Source: Bacteroidota bacterium
GTDB taxonomy: Bacteria > Bacteroidota > Bacteroidia > Bacteroidales > VadinHA17
Length of the DNA: 45,748 bases
Direction: 5' to 3'
NCBI GenBank assembly: GCA_015222065.1
Contig: JADFUQ010000133.1
Span: 1 to 45,748 of the forward strand
The notes under the pieces: model-generated
What the model saw: the letters and a program-made list of their open reading frames with translations, nothing else
The model's database searches: none
What the model was told of the DNA's origin: nothing
Position numbers and translations under genes: made by a program
Shown here: positions 8,641-17,030 of the stretch, piece by piece
How positions within the stretch are numbered: position 1 is the first letter of the stretch
How the letters are laid out: each line of letters starts with the position of its first letter

Positions 8641-9501
8641 TTACTCCTCGTAGAAAAACCTGGAAACAAGTGAAACGGGTATTTCTTCAAAATAGCGGTT
8701 TGAGGGATGAATATTTTCAGGAGCATTTGACAGGATTTCGTTAGGTGGTTTTTCCTTTTCGTTTCTTAACCTTTCAAAAAATGTTCCGGAAGTCATATCC
8801 CGGTCTGTTTTTTTTCTTGAATCAGCAAAAACATAAAGATCTTTATTAAAGTGTTTGCATGCAAGTGCAATGAGCATACTGCCTGTTTTATTGATAAAAC
8901 TATTTTCAAAAATGGCATCTGCTCCCAGTATAGCACAATCAATTGTAGGTATATGCAAACTAACTGATGCATCGGTTATCAATGTAATATTCAGTTTTTT
9001 CCTTGCAAGAAACCTTGCCTGAAGAATACCTTCTTTTACAGGATATGATACAGTTTGGATAATGTCAGGACAAATATCCTGTTTACATAAAATGCCGAAA
9101 ACATATCTGATAGTCAAACTATTACTATGCAACAGAACTTTTTTATTATTCAAATCAAGATTACCAATAACGGATGCTGCTATTCTGTCATTAACATCTT
9201 TCCATTTATTTTTATATGATAACAGGAACTGTGACATTTCTTTCATTATATCATTGGTTGGGAATCGGTATCCTTCAAGTACTTTCAGCCTGTTATTGAA
9301 TGCCCTGTAAAAATGAAAATATATTGAAAACCCCGAGAAACTGTCAATTAGCCGGTTCAGAATATTCTTCATATCCTGTATAGAATACTTGCCCGCATCA
9401 ACATGATATTCTTCAAGCAGATCAAGTAGTTTAACAAGAAGTGCTGATGAACCTGAGCGATTGTCACTCAGTAATTTATCTATTTCTTTGTGAAGATTCA
9501 T
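8641..9501 (-). CDS. eIF-2B alpha/beta/delta-like protein
   Basis: 286 aa from the ATG at 9501. An upstream in-frame ATG at 9573 adds 24 Tyr/Asn-rich residues unlike the family, so the inner start is preferred. The C-terminal Rossmann-like half carries the family marks: VLLHSNSLTIRYVF, a TLITDASVSLHI segment, then DCAILGADAIFENSFINKTGS, which includes the GAD motif. Relatives include methylthioribose-1-phosphate isomerase and ribose-1,5-bisphosphate isomerase, which isomerise phosphorylated sugars. The eukaryotic members are translation factors. The substrate here cannot be read from sequence. It diverges from the carboxylase operon across 75 bp. Confidence 0.75.
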   Translation of the reverse strand: MNLHKEIDKLLSDNRSGSSALLVKLLDLLEEYHVDAGKYSIQDMKNILNRLIDSFSGFSIYFHFYRAFNNRLKVLEGYRFPTNDIMKEMSQFLLSYKNKWKDVNDRIAASVIGNLDLNNKKVLLHSNSLTIRYVFGILCKQDICPDIIQTVSYPVKEGILQARFLARKKLNITLITDASVSLHIPTIDCAILGADAIFENSFINKTGSMLIALACKHFNKDLYVFADSRKKTDRDMTSGTFFERLRNEKEKPPNEILSNAPENIHPSNRYFEEIPVSLVSRFFYEE

Positions 9502-9576
9502 GTAATGTTTTTTGACATAAAAGTAAGAATTTAGATTATTTTTTGTATATTCCTGAAAATAAACAATTATCAAAAT

Positions 9577-11184
9577 TTGTACAAACTTAGTTCTAATATT
9601 TCTACAAATTCGGCCGGATTCAAGGAGAAAAGAGAAGCGAATTTAAAATTACTTGAAGAATATAAAAAGAAAATTCGCAAGATACAGGAGGGCGGAGGAA
9701 AAAAAGCCATTGATAAACACAGGTCGAGAGGCAAGTTACTTGCACGTGAAAGGATTGATCTGTTAATTGATCCGGATACCCCTTTTCTGGAACTTTCGGC
9801 AATGGCAGCTTACAACCAGTATGATAACAAGTTCCCGTCGGCAGGAATTGTTACTGGAATAGGTATTATCCATGGCAGGGAGACTGTAATTGTGACTAAT
9901 GATGCTACAGTGAAAGGTGGAACATATATTTCTGAAACTATCAAGAAACACATCCGTGCACAGGAAATTGCCATGGATAACCGATTACCATGTGTCTACA
10001 TGGTAGATTCAGGCGGAGTCTTTTTACCTGATCAGGCAAAAGTTTTCCCCGACAAATTTGATTTCGGCAGGATTTTCTTTAACCAGGCAAGATTGTCGGC
10101 AGAAGGAATACCCCAATTATCTATTGTTATGGGTTCCTGCACTGCCGGTGGTGCTTATGTTCCTGCTATGAGTGATGAGACAATTATTGTGAAAAAGCAG
10201 GGAACAATATTTATAGGTGGTCCTCCATTGGTAAAAGCTGCTACCGGTGAAGAAGTTACTGCAGAAGAACTTGGTGGTGCTGATGTTCACACCTCGGCTT
10301 CAGGTGTGTCAGATCATTTTGCTGAAAATGATAAACATGCCATTCATATCTGCAGAAATATTTTTGAAACACTTCCACTCCCCGAAAGACAAACTCTTGA
10401 TCTTGCTCCAATTGAAGAACCTGCATACGATCCTGAAGAATTATATGGAATAGCCCCTATTGATATAAAACAATCTGTTGATTCAAAAGAAATTATTATG
10501 CGGATGGTTGATGGCAGCAAATTTCATGAGTTTAAACAGCGTTATGCCCCAACATTAACAACCGGATTTGCAAGAATTATGGGATATCCTGTTGGAATTC
10601 TTGCAAATAATGGAGTATTATTCTCCGAAACTTCTCTGAAAGGAACTCATTTTATTGAATTATGTACACATAGGAAAATACCTATCATTTTCCTGCAGAA
10701 TATTACTGGTTTTATTGTTGGCAGACAATATGAAAAGCAAGGTATTGCAAGGGATGGAGCGAAATTGGTGCATGCGGTAGCAAATGCTACGGTGCCAAAG
10801 TTTTCAATAATTTTCGGCGGATCATTTGGTGCAGGTAATTATGCAATGGCCGGTCGTGCATACGAACCAAGATTGTTATTTATGTGGCCGAATGCAAGAA
10901 TATCTGTCATGGGTGGCGATCAGGCAGCTGATGTACTGGTTACTATAAAAAGAGATCAGTTTAAAGTAAAAAATAAAAAAGCTCCGGAAGAGGAATTGAA
11001 AAAACTAAGAAACGAAATATTGAAAAAGTATAATTACGAAGGTTCTGCTTATTATAGTACATCACGATTATGGGATGACGGAATAATTGACCAGGTGGAT
11101 ACAAGGAAAATATTGGCTATGGGGATATCAATGTCTCTTAACAGGAGGTTCCCTGATCCAAAATTCGGAGTGTTCAGAATGTAA
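9577..11184 (+). CDS. liuB: Methylcrotonyl-CoA carboxylase, carboxyltransferase subunit
   Basis: 535 aa from a TTG start. No ATG is present in frame upstream before a stop, and the N-terminal residues KLSSNISTNSAGFKE align with the usual start of this family. The protein shows the carboxyltransferase signatures VMGSCTAGGAYVPAM (biotin-oxyanion loop), ATGEEVTAEELGGADVH, and FGAGNYAMAGRAY near the C terminus. The catalysed step moves CO2 from biotin to 3-methylcrotonyl-CoA in leucine degradation. The related geranyl-CoA carboxylase is a less likely alternative. It is first of a run of plus-strand acyl-CoA genes and is followed 12 bp later by a hydratase. Confidence 0.9.
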   Translation: MYKLSSNISTNSAGFKEKREANLKLLEEYKKKIRKIQEGGGKKAIDKHRSRGKLLARERIDLLIDPDTPFLELSAMAAYNQYDNKFPSAGIVTGIGIIHGRETVIVTNDATVKGGTYISETIKKHIRAQEIAMDNRLPCVYMVDSGGVFLPDQAKVFPDKFDFGRIFFNQARLSAEGIPQLSIVMGSCTAGGAYVPAMSDETIIVKKQGTIFIGGPPLVKAATGEEVTAEELGGADVHTSASGVSDHFAENDKHAIHICRNIFETLPLPERQTLDLAPIEEPAYDPEELYGIAPIDIKQSVDSKEIIMRMVDGSKFHEFKQRYAPTLTTGFARIMGYPVGILANNGVLFSETSLKGTHFIELCTHRKIPIIFLQNITGFIVGRQYEKQGIARDGAKLVHAVANATVPKFSIIFGGSFGAGNYAMAGRAYEPRLLFMWPNARISVMGGDQAADVLVTIKRDQFKVKNKKAPEEELKKLRNEILKKYNYEGSAYYSTSRLWDDGIIDQVDTRKILAMGISMSLNRRFPDPKFGVFRM

Positions 11185-11196
11185 TTCAAACTTCAT

Positions 11197-12003
11197 ATGC
11201 GGAAATTCAATACTCTTTTAGTAGATTTTGAGGATGATACAGCTATTATATGGCTTAACAGACCGGAGATACATAATGCTTTTAATGAAGTAATGATCTC
11301 GGAACTGATTGATTGCTTTGAAGAAATTAATAAACTGGATAAAATAAGGGTAGTTATTTTAAAAGGAAAAGGCAAATCTTTTTGTTCAGGAGCTGACCTT
11401 AATTGGATGAAGAATGTTGCGAATTATACATATGAACAAAACTACAAGGAAAGTTACCAACTTTCAAAATGTTTCCATACCATTTACACATGTAATAAAC
11501 CAACAATAGCAAGGGTTCACGGAGCAGCTATTGGAGGAGCTAATGGTTTACTTTCCGCATGTGATATGGCATACTGCGATCATGACACAGTTTTTTCTCT
11601 TAGTGAAGTGAAAATTGGGATCATTCCTGCATGTATTGCTCCATATGTAATAAAAAGAGTTGGCGAATTTACAGCAAGGGAACTTATGTTGACTGGCAGG
11701 CGAATTAAAGGAAAAGAGGCAGAATCGTTCCGCCTGGTTAACAAATCCCTTAACGTTAATGAGCAGGAATCATATATTAAATCAGTTATCGACAAATTGC
11801 AGACCAGTGGACCTAAGGCAATCGAACATTGTAAAAGCCTGATTTACAATATATCAAACAGGCTGCCATTAGATCAGTCACTCGAGGAAACTGCAAAAAT
11901 AATTGCAGAGATAAGAAACTCAGAAGAGGGGCAGGAAGGAATGTGCGCATTTCTTGAAAAAAGAGTTCCGAAATGGGCGGGACGAAAAAGAAGTAGGAAG
12001 TAA
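11197..12003 (+). CDS. liuC: Enoyl-CoA hydratase, probable methylglutaconyl-CoA hydratase
   Basis: 268 aa crotonase-fold protein. It shows the oxyanion-hole block KSFCSGADLNWM (residues 62-73) and RVHGAAIGGANGLLSACDMAY, with the second catalytic region SLSEVKIGIIPACIAPYVIKR. The last has the glutamate (E of LSEVKIG) that fits a hydratase. Placement between the two carboxylase subunits is the standard arrangement for 3-methylglutaconyl-CoA hydratase, which makes HMG-CoA. General enoyl-CoA hydratase remains possible. A 105-bp purine-rich spacer separates it from the next gene. Confidence 0.85.
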   Translation: MRKFNTLLVDFEDDTAIIWLNRPEIHNAFNEVMISELIDCFEEINKLDKIRVVILKGKGKSFCSGADLNWMKNVANYTYEQNYKESYQLSKCFHTIYTCNKPTIARVHGAAIGGANGLLSACDMAYCDHDTVFSLSEVKIGIIPACIAPYVIKRVGEFTARELMLTGRRIKGKEAESFRLVNKSLNVNEQESYIKSVIDKLQTSGPKAIEHCKSLIYNISNRLPLDQSLEETAKIIAEIRNSEEGQEGMCAFLEKRVPKWAGRKRSRK

Positions 12004-12108
12004 GTAGTAAATAGTAAGTAGAAGGAAGAGAGAAGAGGTGAGAGATGAGTGAAGAAGTAGGGAGTAAGATGCTGAGAGGATGAGGTTAAGATAGAGAAAA
12101 TCAGAAGC
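12004..12108 (+). repeat. Purine-rich degenerate tail after stop codon
   Basis: Units such as AAGTAGTAAATAGTAAGTAG and AGAAGTAGGGAGTAAG recur with drift. This sits between two genes of one apparent operon, so transcription probably runs through it. No hairpin is obvious. Confidence 0.6.
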
Positions 12109-14118
12109 ATGAAATTATTTAAGAAAATACTTGTAGCCAACAGAGGCGAAATTGCAATTCGTGTGATGCGTACAGCTAAAGAAATGGGTATAAGAGTGGT
12201 AGCTGTTTATTCTGAAGCAGATGCTGATTCGCTTCATGTTAAAGTTGCTGATGAATCTTTCTGTATTGGGAAGGTATGTCTGACTGAAACATATTTAAAT
12301 ATTAATAAGATTATCAATGTCGCCCTGAAAGCAGGTTGTGAAGCTATTCATCCGGGTTACGGTTTTCTTGCTGAGAATCCCGAATTTGTTACAGCGTGTG
12401 AGAGTTCAGGTATAACATTTATAGGTCCTTCAAGTAAAGTGATTGCTTTAATGGGAAATAAGATTGAAGCTAGAAGTTTTATTAAAAGTATTAATATCCC
12501 ATTAGTTGATGGTGCTGTTGGCAAGGATACGGAGTCATTGGTTAAAGCAGGAAAAAAAATCTCATTTCCCCTGTTGCTGAAAGCTGCGGCGGGTGGAGGA
12601 GGCAAAGGGATGAGGATTGTCAGGGATGAAAAACAGCTTCGTGAAGGTTTGGAATCAACCGCCAGGGAAGCCAAAACATATTTTGGTGATGGGACTGTTT
12701 ATATTGAAAAGTACCTTGATGAACCCCGGCATATAGAATTTCAGGTTCTAGGTGATCATTTCGGAAATGTGATACATGTATTTGAGAGAGAATGTTCAAT
12801 ACAAAGACGTTATCAGAAAATTATTGAAGAATCTCCTTCAGTTACATTGACACCCGAAATCCGTGAGAAGATGGGTGAAACAGCAGTTAAAATATGTAAA
12901 AAAATCGGCTATAATAATGCCGGTACAATAGAATTCCTTGTTGATAAGAATTTAAATTTTTTCTTCCTTGAAATGAATACCCGGATACAGGTTGAACATC
13001 CGGTAACAGAGTTTACAACAGGACTTGATCTGGTTAAGGAACAGATATTCATTAGTGCAGGAAATCCCTTACGTTATAAACAAAAAGATATTGCACAAAA
13101 AGGTCATGCTATTGAAGCCAGAATTTATGCTGAAGATCCCTCAAACAGTTTCCTGCCGTCACCGGGAAAAATGACATTTTATAAAGAACCGGCAGGTAAG
13201 GATACCAGGGTGGATACTGCTGTTAAAGAAGCTGCGGAGATTAAAAGTTTATACGATCCGATGATAAGCAAATTAATTGTTTATGGTAAAAACAGGAATG
13301 AAGCAATAGGTAAGCTTGAATCAGCATTATCCGAGTATGTCATTCACGGCATTCAAACAAATATTGCATTCTTAATTGGGGTTTTGCAACATAAAAACTA
13401 TAGGAATAATCAGATATCTACACTATTCTGTTCTGAAAAAAGTTCGACAATTCTCGATAGTATAAAAAGAAAAAAGCATAAATTGGCTTTATTTGTTCCT
13501 GTACTGATTTTTGTAGCTTATATCTTAAGTAAAAAAAAATCCAATCATTCCTCTTTTGATAAGGAAAAGCAATTTATTTGGAATTATATCGGTTATTGGA
13601 GAAGTATAATTAAAATACCTATACAGGTTGACGGAGAGGAAAAAGAAGTAAATGTTTATTACAATAAAAAAGGAGAAGTCATAACTGAATTAGAAAAACG
13701 GGAATATTTAGTAAAATCTGATAGAATATCAAATGGGGAAATTGATTTATACATAAATAATAACCCTGTTCACGCATTTATTTCTGAAAAAAGTGTATTA
13801 CATTATTATATTACATATCAAGGGAATATATTTGAGATAATCAGAAGAGATTATCTGCAGGATGATATGGATACCGGGTCGTTTGAAGAAGATTCTGGTG
13901 ACGGTTCAGGTGTTTTAACATCTCCAATGCCAGGCAAAGTAATAAAGATAAACATTAAGAAAGGTGCAAAGATATCAAAAGGGGAAATTGTTATGATAAT
14001 TGAAGCAATGAAGATGGAGAATAATATAATTGCCGGTAAAGATGGAGTTATAAGTAATATAAATGTCACTTCTGGTCAGATGGTCGAAGGAGGAGCATCA
14101 TTGGCTTTGATTGAATGA
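12109..14118 (+). CDS. liuD: Methylcrotonyl-CoA carboxylase, biotin-containing alpha subunit
   Basis: 669 aa. Residues 1-445 are the biotin carboxylase: the N-terminal ANRGEIAIRV, the ATP loop AAAGGGGKGMRI, the ECSIQRRYQKIIEE block, and EMNTRIQVEHPVTE. Residues 450-590 are the BT domain that joins carboxylase and carboxyltransferase. Residues 600-669 are the biotin carrier with the biotinyl lysine K635 in EAMKME. A hydrophobic stretch near residues 458-472 lies where the BT helix normally occurs, so I read it as part of the fold and not a membrane anchor. It charges biotin with bicarbonate and ATP for the subunit at 9577. Confidence 0.9.
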   Translation: MKLFKKILVANRGEIAIRVMRTAKEMGIRVVAVYSEADADSLHVKVADESFCIGKVCLTETYLNINKIINVALKAGCEAIHPGYGFLAENPEFVTACESSGITFIGPSSKVIALMGNKIEARSFIKSINIPLVDGAVGKDTESLVKAGKKISFPLLLKAAAGGGGKGMRIVRDEKQLREGLESTAREAKTYFGDGTVYIEKYLDEPRHIEFQVLGDHFGNVIHVFERECSIQRRYQKIIEESPSVTLTPEIREKMGETAVKICKKIGYNNAGTIEFLVDKNLNFFFLEMNTRIQVEHPVTEFTTGLDLVKEQIFISAGNPLRYKQKDIAQKGHAIEARIYAEDPSNSFLPSPGKMTFYKEPAGKDTRVDTAVKEAAEIKSLYDPMISKLIVYGKNRNEAIGKLESALSEYVIHGIQTNIAFLIGVLQHKNYRNNQISTLFCSEKSSTILDSIKRKKHKLALFVPVLIFVAYILSKKKSNHSSFDKEKQFIWNYIGYWRSIIKIPIQVDGEEKEVNVYYNKKGEVITELEKREYLVKSDRISNGEIDLYINNNPVHAFISEKSVLHYYITYQGNIFEIIRRDYLQDDMDTGSFEEDSGDGSGVLTSPMPGKVIKINIKKGAKISKGEIVMIIEAMKMENNIIAGKDGVISNINVTSGQMVEGGASLALIE

Positions 14119-14357
14119 AGAGCTAAGAGCTGAGAGCGGAGAGCAAAGGGTGTTGCAGTGTTGCAGTGTGAAGAGTTTCGGGGTTCGAGTTACGTGTTAC
14201 GGGTTAAGAAAAAAAATGTATAACTTTTAACTCTTGACTTATAACATTTAACTTATAACGTATAACATAATAATATTGGAATAGTAAAAATTTGTATCAA
14301 AATACAATGATAAATAGTAATAGTCTTTCAATTTATTAACAATAAAAGATTACTTAT
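14119..14357. repeat. Intergenic repeat region (copy D)
   Basis: It opens with units like GAGAGCGGAGAGCAAAG directly after the stop, then a TTGCAGTG pair, a 22-bp block (14189-14210) identical to 8538-8559, and a run of TATAAC-type units to about 14270. The last 85 bases are AT-rich leader before the HMG-CoA synthase gene. No gene is seen. Confidence 0.65.
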
Positions 14358-15404
14358 ATGGTCGGAATTATCGGATATGGTACACAAATACCCCGTTATC
14401 GCATTAAGGTTGAGGAGATTGCAAAGGTTTGGGGAGCAGATGCAGAAGCTTTGTCAAAGGGGTTGAACCTTTATGAAAAATCGGTACCTGCACCTGATGA
14501 GGATAGTGCTACACTTTCAGTTGGTGCTGCAAAAAATGCTCTTGCCAGGGCAGGAATTGATCCGAAATTGATCGGAGCGGTTTATGTAGGTAGCGAATCG
14601 CATCCTTATGCTGTTAAGCCTACGGGAACAATTGTTTCTGAAGCATTGGGTATTTGTCCTTATGTTCACACGGCAGATCTTGAATTTGCCTGTAAAGCAG
14701 GTACTGAAGGTATGTTTATTGCCTTGCATCTGGTTAAAACCGGTGTAATGGAATGTGCACTGGCAATAGGTGCTGATACTTCTCAGGGAGCTCCGGGAGA
14801 TGCACTTGAATATTCGGCAAGTGCAGGGGCTGCAGCATTCATAATGGGTACAAAAAATATTGTTGCCGAATTACTGGACACTCAATGCTATATGACTGAT
14901 ACTCCTGATTTTTGGAGACGGGAAAATGCTCACTATCCTGAACATGGTGGCAGATTTACAGGCAAACCGGCATATCAAAAACATATTTTTGGTGCTGTAG
15001 AGGCAATCCTTGAAAAAACAGGAATGAAGCCAAAGGATTTTGACTATCTTATTTTTCATCAGCCAAATGGCAAATTCCCAGTTCAGGCTGCCAAACAGCT
15101 TGGCTTCAATGAAGCACAGTACCGTTATGGTTTGTTATCTCCCACATTAGGGAATACTTATTCGGGCTCCTCTCCTATGGGACTGGCTGCCACTTTGGAT
15201 GAAGCTGGTTCTGATCAGCTCATACTGCTTGTATCATACGGATCAGGTGCAGGAAGTGATGCCTTTGTGTTTCGTACAACAAAACATTTGCTAAAAATCC
15301 GGAATCTGGCTCCCAGGGTCAGAAAGCAATTAAACAAGCATTTAAAATATCTTGAGTATGGTGAGTATGCAAAATTCAGAGGTAAAATTCTTAAACCAGA
15401 ATAA
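14358..15404 (+). CDS. Archaeal-type hydroxymethylglutaryl-CoA synthase
   Basis: 348 aa, the length of the archaeal class and shorter than eukaryotic or Firmicutes forms. The catalytic triad is visible: Glu80 (VGSESHPYA), Cys112 (FACKAGTEGM), and His234 (FHQPNGKFPVQ). The next two genes, a thiolase and a DUF35 protein, are the partners that in archaea form one complex passing acetoacetyl-CoA directly to the synthase. The synthase normally condenses acetyl-CoA with acetoacetyl-CoA. In this context the reverse reaction, splitting HMG-CoA made from leucine, is an inference supported by the carboxylase genes upstream and the absence of an HMG-CoA lyase. Confidence 0.88.
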   Translation: MVGIIGYGTQIPRYRIKVEEIAKVWGADAEALSKGLNLYEKSVPAPDEDSATLSVGAAKNALARAGIDPKLIGAVYVGSESHPYAVKPTGTIVSEALGICPYVHTADLEFACKAGTEGMFIALHLVKTGVMECALAIGADTSQGAPGDALEYSASAGAAAFIMGTKNIVAELLDTQCYMTDTPDFWRRENAHYPEHGGRFTGKPAYQKHIFGAVEAILEKTGMKPKDFDYLIFHQPNGKFPVQAAKQLGFNEAQYRYGLLSPTLGNTYSGSSPMGLAATLDEAGSDQLILLVSYGSGAGSDAFVFRTTKHLLKIRNLAPRVRKQLNKHLKYLEYGEYAKFRGKILKPE

Positions 15405-15413
15405 GAGAATAAT

Positions 15414-16571
15414 ATGAAAGAAATAGCTGTTATAGGAATTGGAATAACAAAATTTGGTGAACTATGGGAAAAATCTCTTAGAGATATTGCCGTAGAAAGT
15501 GCAATAAATTGTCTTGAAGATGCAGGTATCGACCGGATTGATTCAATTAATATTGGCTGTATGTCAAGCGGATTATTTAATGGACAGGAACATCTGGCAA
15601 GTATGATCGCTGATTATTTAGGAAGATTGGATATTCCATCAACCCGTGTTGAGTCTGCTTGTGTTTCCGGAGGTCTTGCTGTTCGTAATGCCTGCCTGGA
15701 AATTGCCGCGGGAGTTTCTGATTATGCATTAGCCATAGGAGTAGAAAAAATGACTGATGTGAGTATGGGAAAAGCAACTTATGCATTAGCAACTGCAGCC
15801 GATCAGGATTATGAAGCATTTCATGGAATTACATTTCCAGGACTATATGCTATGCTTGCCAGGGCCCACATGGAACGTTATGGAACCACAAGAGAACAGA
15901 TGGCACAAGTTTCTGTAAAAAACCATTATAATGGTTCAATGAATTCAAATGCACAGTTTCCTTTCACAATAACACGGGATACAGTTCTAAATTCAACCAT
16001 GATCGCTGATCCGTTACGTTTAATGGATTGCTCACCAGTTACTGATGGTGCTGCCGCAGTGTTACTAACAACAGTTGAAAAAGCAAAAAAGCTGAAAAAG
16101 CATCCACTGGTTGTAATAAGTGGTTTTGGCAGTGCCACTGATTCAATTGCTCTTAGCCATCGTAAGAAACTAACCGAACTACAAGCTGTTAAGAAATCTG
16201 CTGCCAAAGCATTAAAAATGGCAGAAAGAACAATTGATGATATTGATTTTGCCGAGGTGCACGATTGTTTCACAATCGCTGAAATCCTGGTATTGGAATC
16301 AATGGGTATAATTGGTCCTGGTAAAGGTGGTCCTGCAACAGTTGATGGTTATACTGCACTGGATGGTAAATTCCCTGTTAATCCATCAGGCGGATTAAAA
16401 TCGAAAGGACATCCTGTTGGAGCTACAGGGGTTGCCCAGATTTTTGAAGCAGTAAATCAATTAAGAGGCAATAGCGAAAAACGTCAGATTCCCGGAGTAA
16501 AAATCGGTCTTGCCCAGAATATGGGAGGATCAGGTGGCAGTAGTGTATGTCATATATTAGAAGCAAAATAA
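15414..16571 (+). CDS. Acetoacetyl-CoA thiolase, SCP2/archaeal type
   Basis: 385 aa. The nucleophile Cys83 lies in ESACVSGG, His283 in EVHDCF, and the substrate loop GGLKSKGHPVGATG (326-339) carries His333. These match the SCP2-like thiolase class found in archaeal HMG-CoA synthase complexes rather than the classic FadA class. It lies 9 bp after the synthase, so the two are surely co-transcribed. The reaction joins or splits acetoacetyl-CoA and two acetyl-CoA. Direction depends on the pathway. Confidence 0.88.
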   Translation: MKEIAVIGIGITKFGELWEKSLRDIAVESAINCLEDAGIDRIDSINIGCMSSGLFNGQEHLASMIADYLGRLDIPSTRVESACVSGGLAVRNACLEIAAGVSDYALAIGVEKMTDVSMGKATYALATAADQDYEAFHGITFPGLYAMLARAHMERYGTTREQMAQVSVKNHYNGSMNSNAQFPFTITRDTVLNSTMIADPLRLMDCSPVTDGAAAVLLTTVEKAKKLKKHPLVVISGFGSATDSIALSHRKKLTELQAVKKSAAKALKMAERTIDDIDFAEVHDCFTIAEILVLESMGIIGPGKGGPATVDGYTALDGKFPVNPSGGLKSKGHPVGATGVAQIFEAVNQLRGNSEKRQIPGVKIGLAQNMGGSGGSSVCHILEAK

Positions 16572-16605
16572 GTATAAAACGTTATTAATTAAAAACTAAC
16601 ATACT

Positions 16606-17004
16606 ATGAATGTTCCAAGACATTGGAGAGAAACGCCTGAACGTTACAGAATGGAAGCTGCAAAATGCAGGAAATGCGGAAAAATTTCATTTCCTGCCAG
16701 ACTGATCTGTCCTGCATGTGGCAACAAGGTCTTCGATAAAATTAACCTCTCGGGTAAAGGTAAACTCTTAACCTATACAATTATTCGAACTGCTCCTGAA
16801 GGATTTGAAGATATTGCCCCATATGCTGTTGGTATTGTTGAAATGGAAGAGAGAGTCAGGGTTATGGGGCAGATTACCGATTGTGATCTGTTAAATTTGA
16901 AAACCGGTGATAAATTGATTTCGAAGTTCAGAAGAATTAACGAGGAAGGAAAAACAGGACTTATAATGTATGCATACAAGTTCGTTCCTGATGTTGGTAT
17001 CTGA
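16606..17004 (+). CDS. DUF35 zinc-ribbon/OB-fold scaffold protein
   Basis: 132 aa. The N-terminal zinc ribbon is C-x2-C...C-x2-C (AAKCRKCGKISFP then LICPACG), followed by an OB-fold with YTIIRTAPEGF and APYAVGIVEME. In archaea this protein bridges the thiolase and HMG-CoA synthase and forms a shared CoA tunnel. Gene order synthase-thiolase-DUF35 here is the same, so complex formation is the natural inference. It has no nucleic-acid role that the sequence demands, despite the usual name. Confidence 0.88.
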   Translation: MNVPRHWRETPERYRMEAAKCRKCGKISFPARLICPACGNKVFDKINLSGKGKLLTYTIIRTAPEGFEDIAPYAVGIVEMEERVRVMGQITDCDLLNLKTGDKLISKFRRINEEGKTGLIMYAYKFVPDVGI

Positions 17005-17030
17005 AAAAAAAGTATTAACCTGAATTAATT

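Noticed and set aside
9501..9573. Longer start for the eIF-2B-like gene
   Set aside because: The extra 24 residues are Tyr/Asn-rich, unlike the family, and would crowd the divergent carboxylase gene start; the ATG at 9501 fits better.
13450..13530. Membrane anchor in the carboxylase alpha subunit
   Set aside because: The hydrophobic stretch coincides with the BT-domain helix that joins carboxylase and carrier in this enzyme, so an ordinary buried helix explains it.
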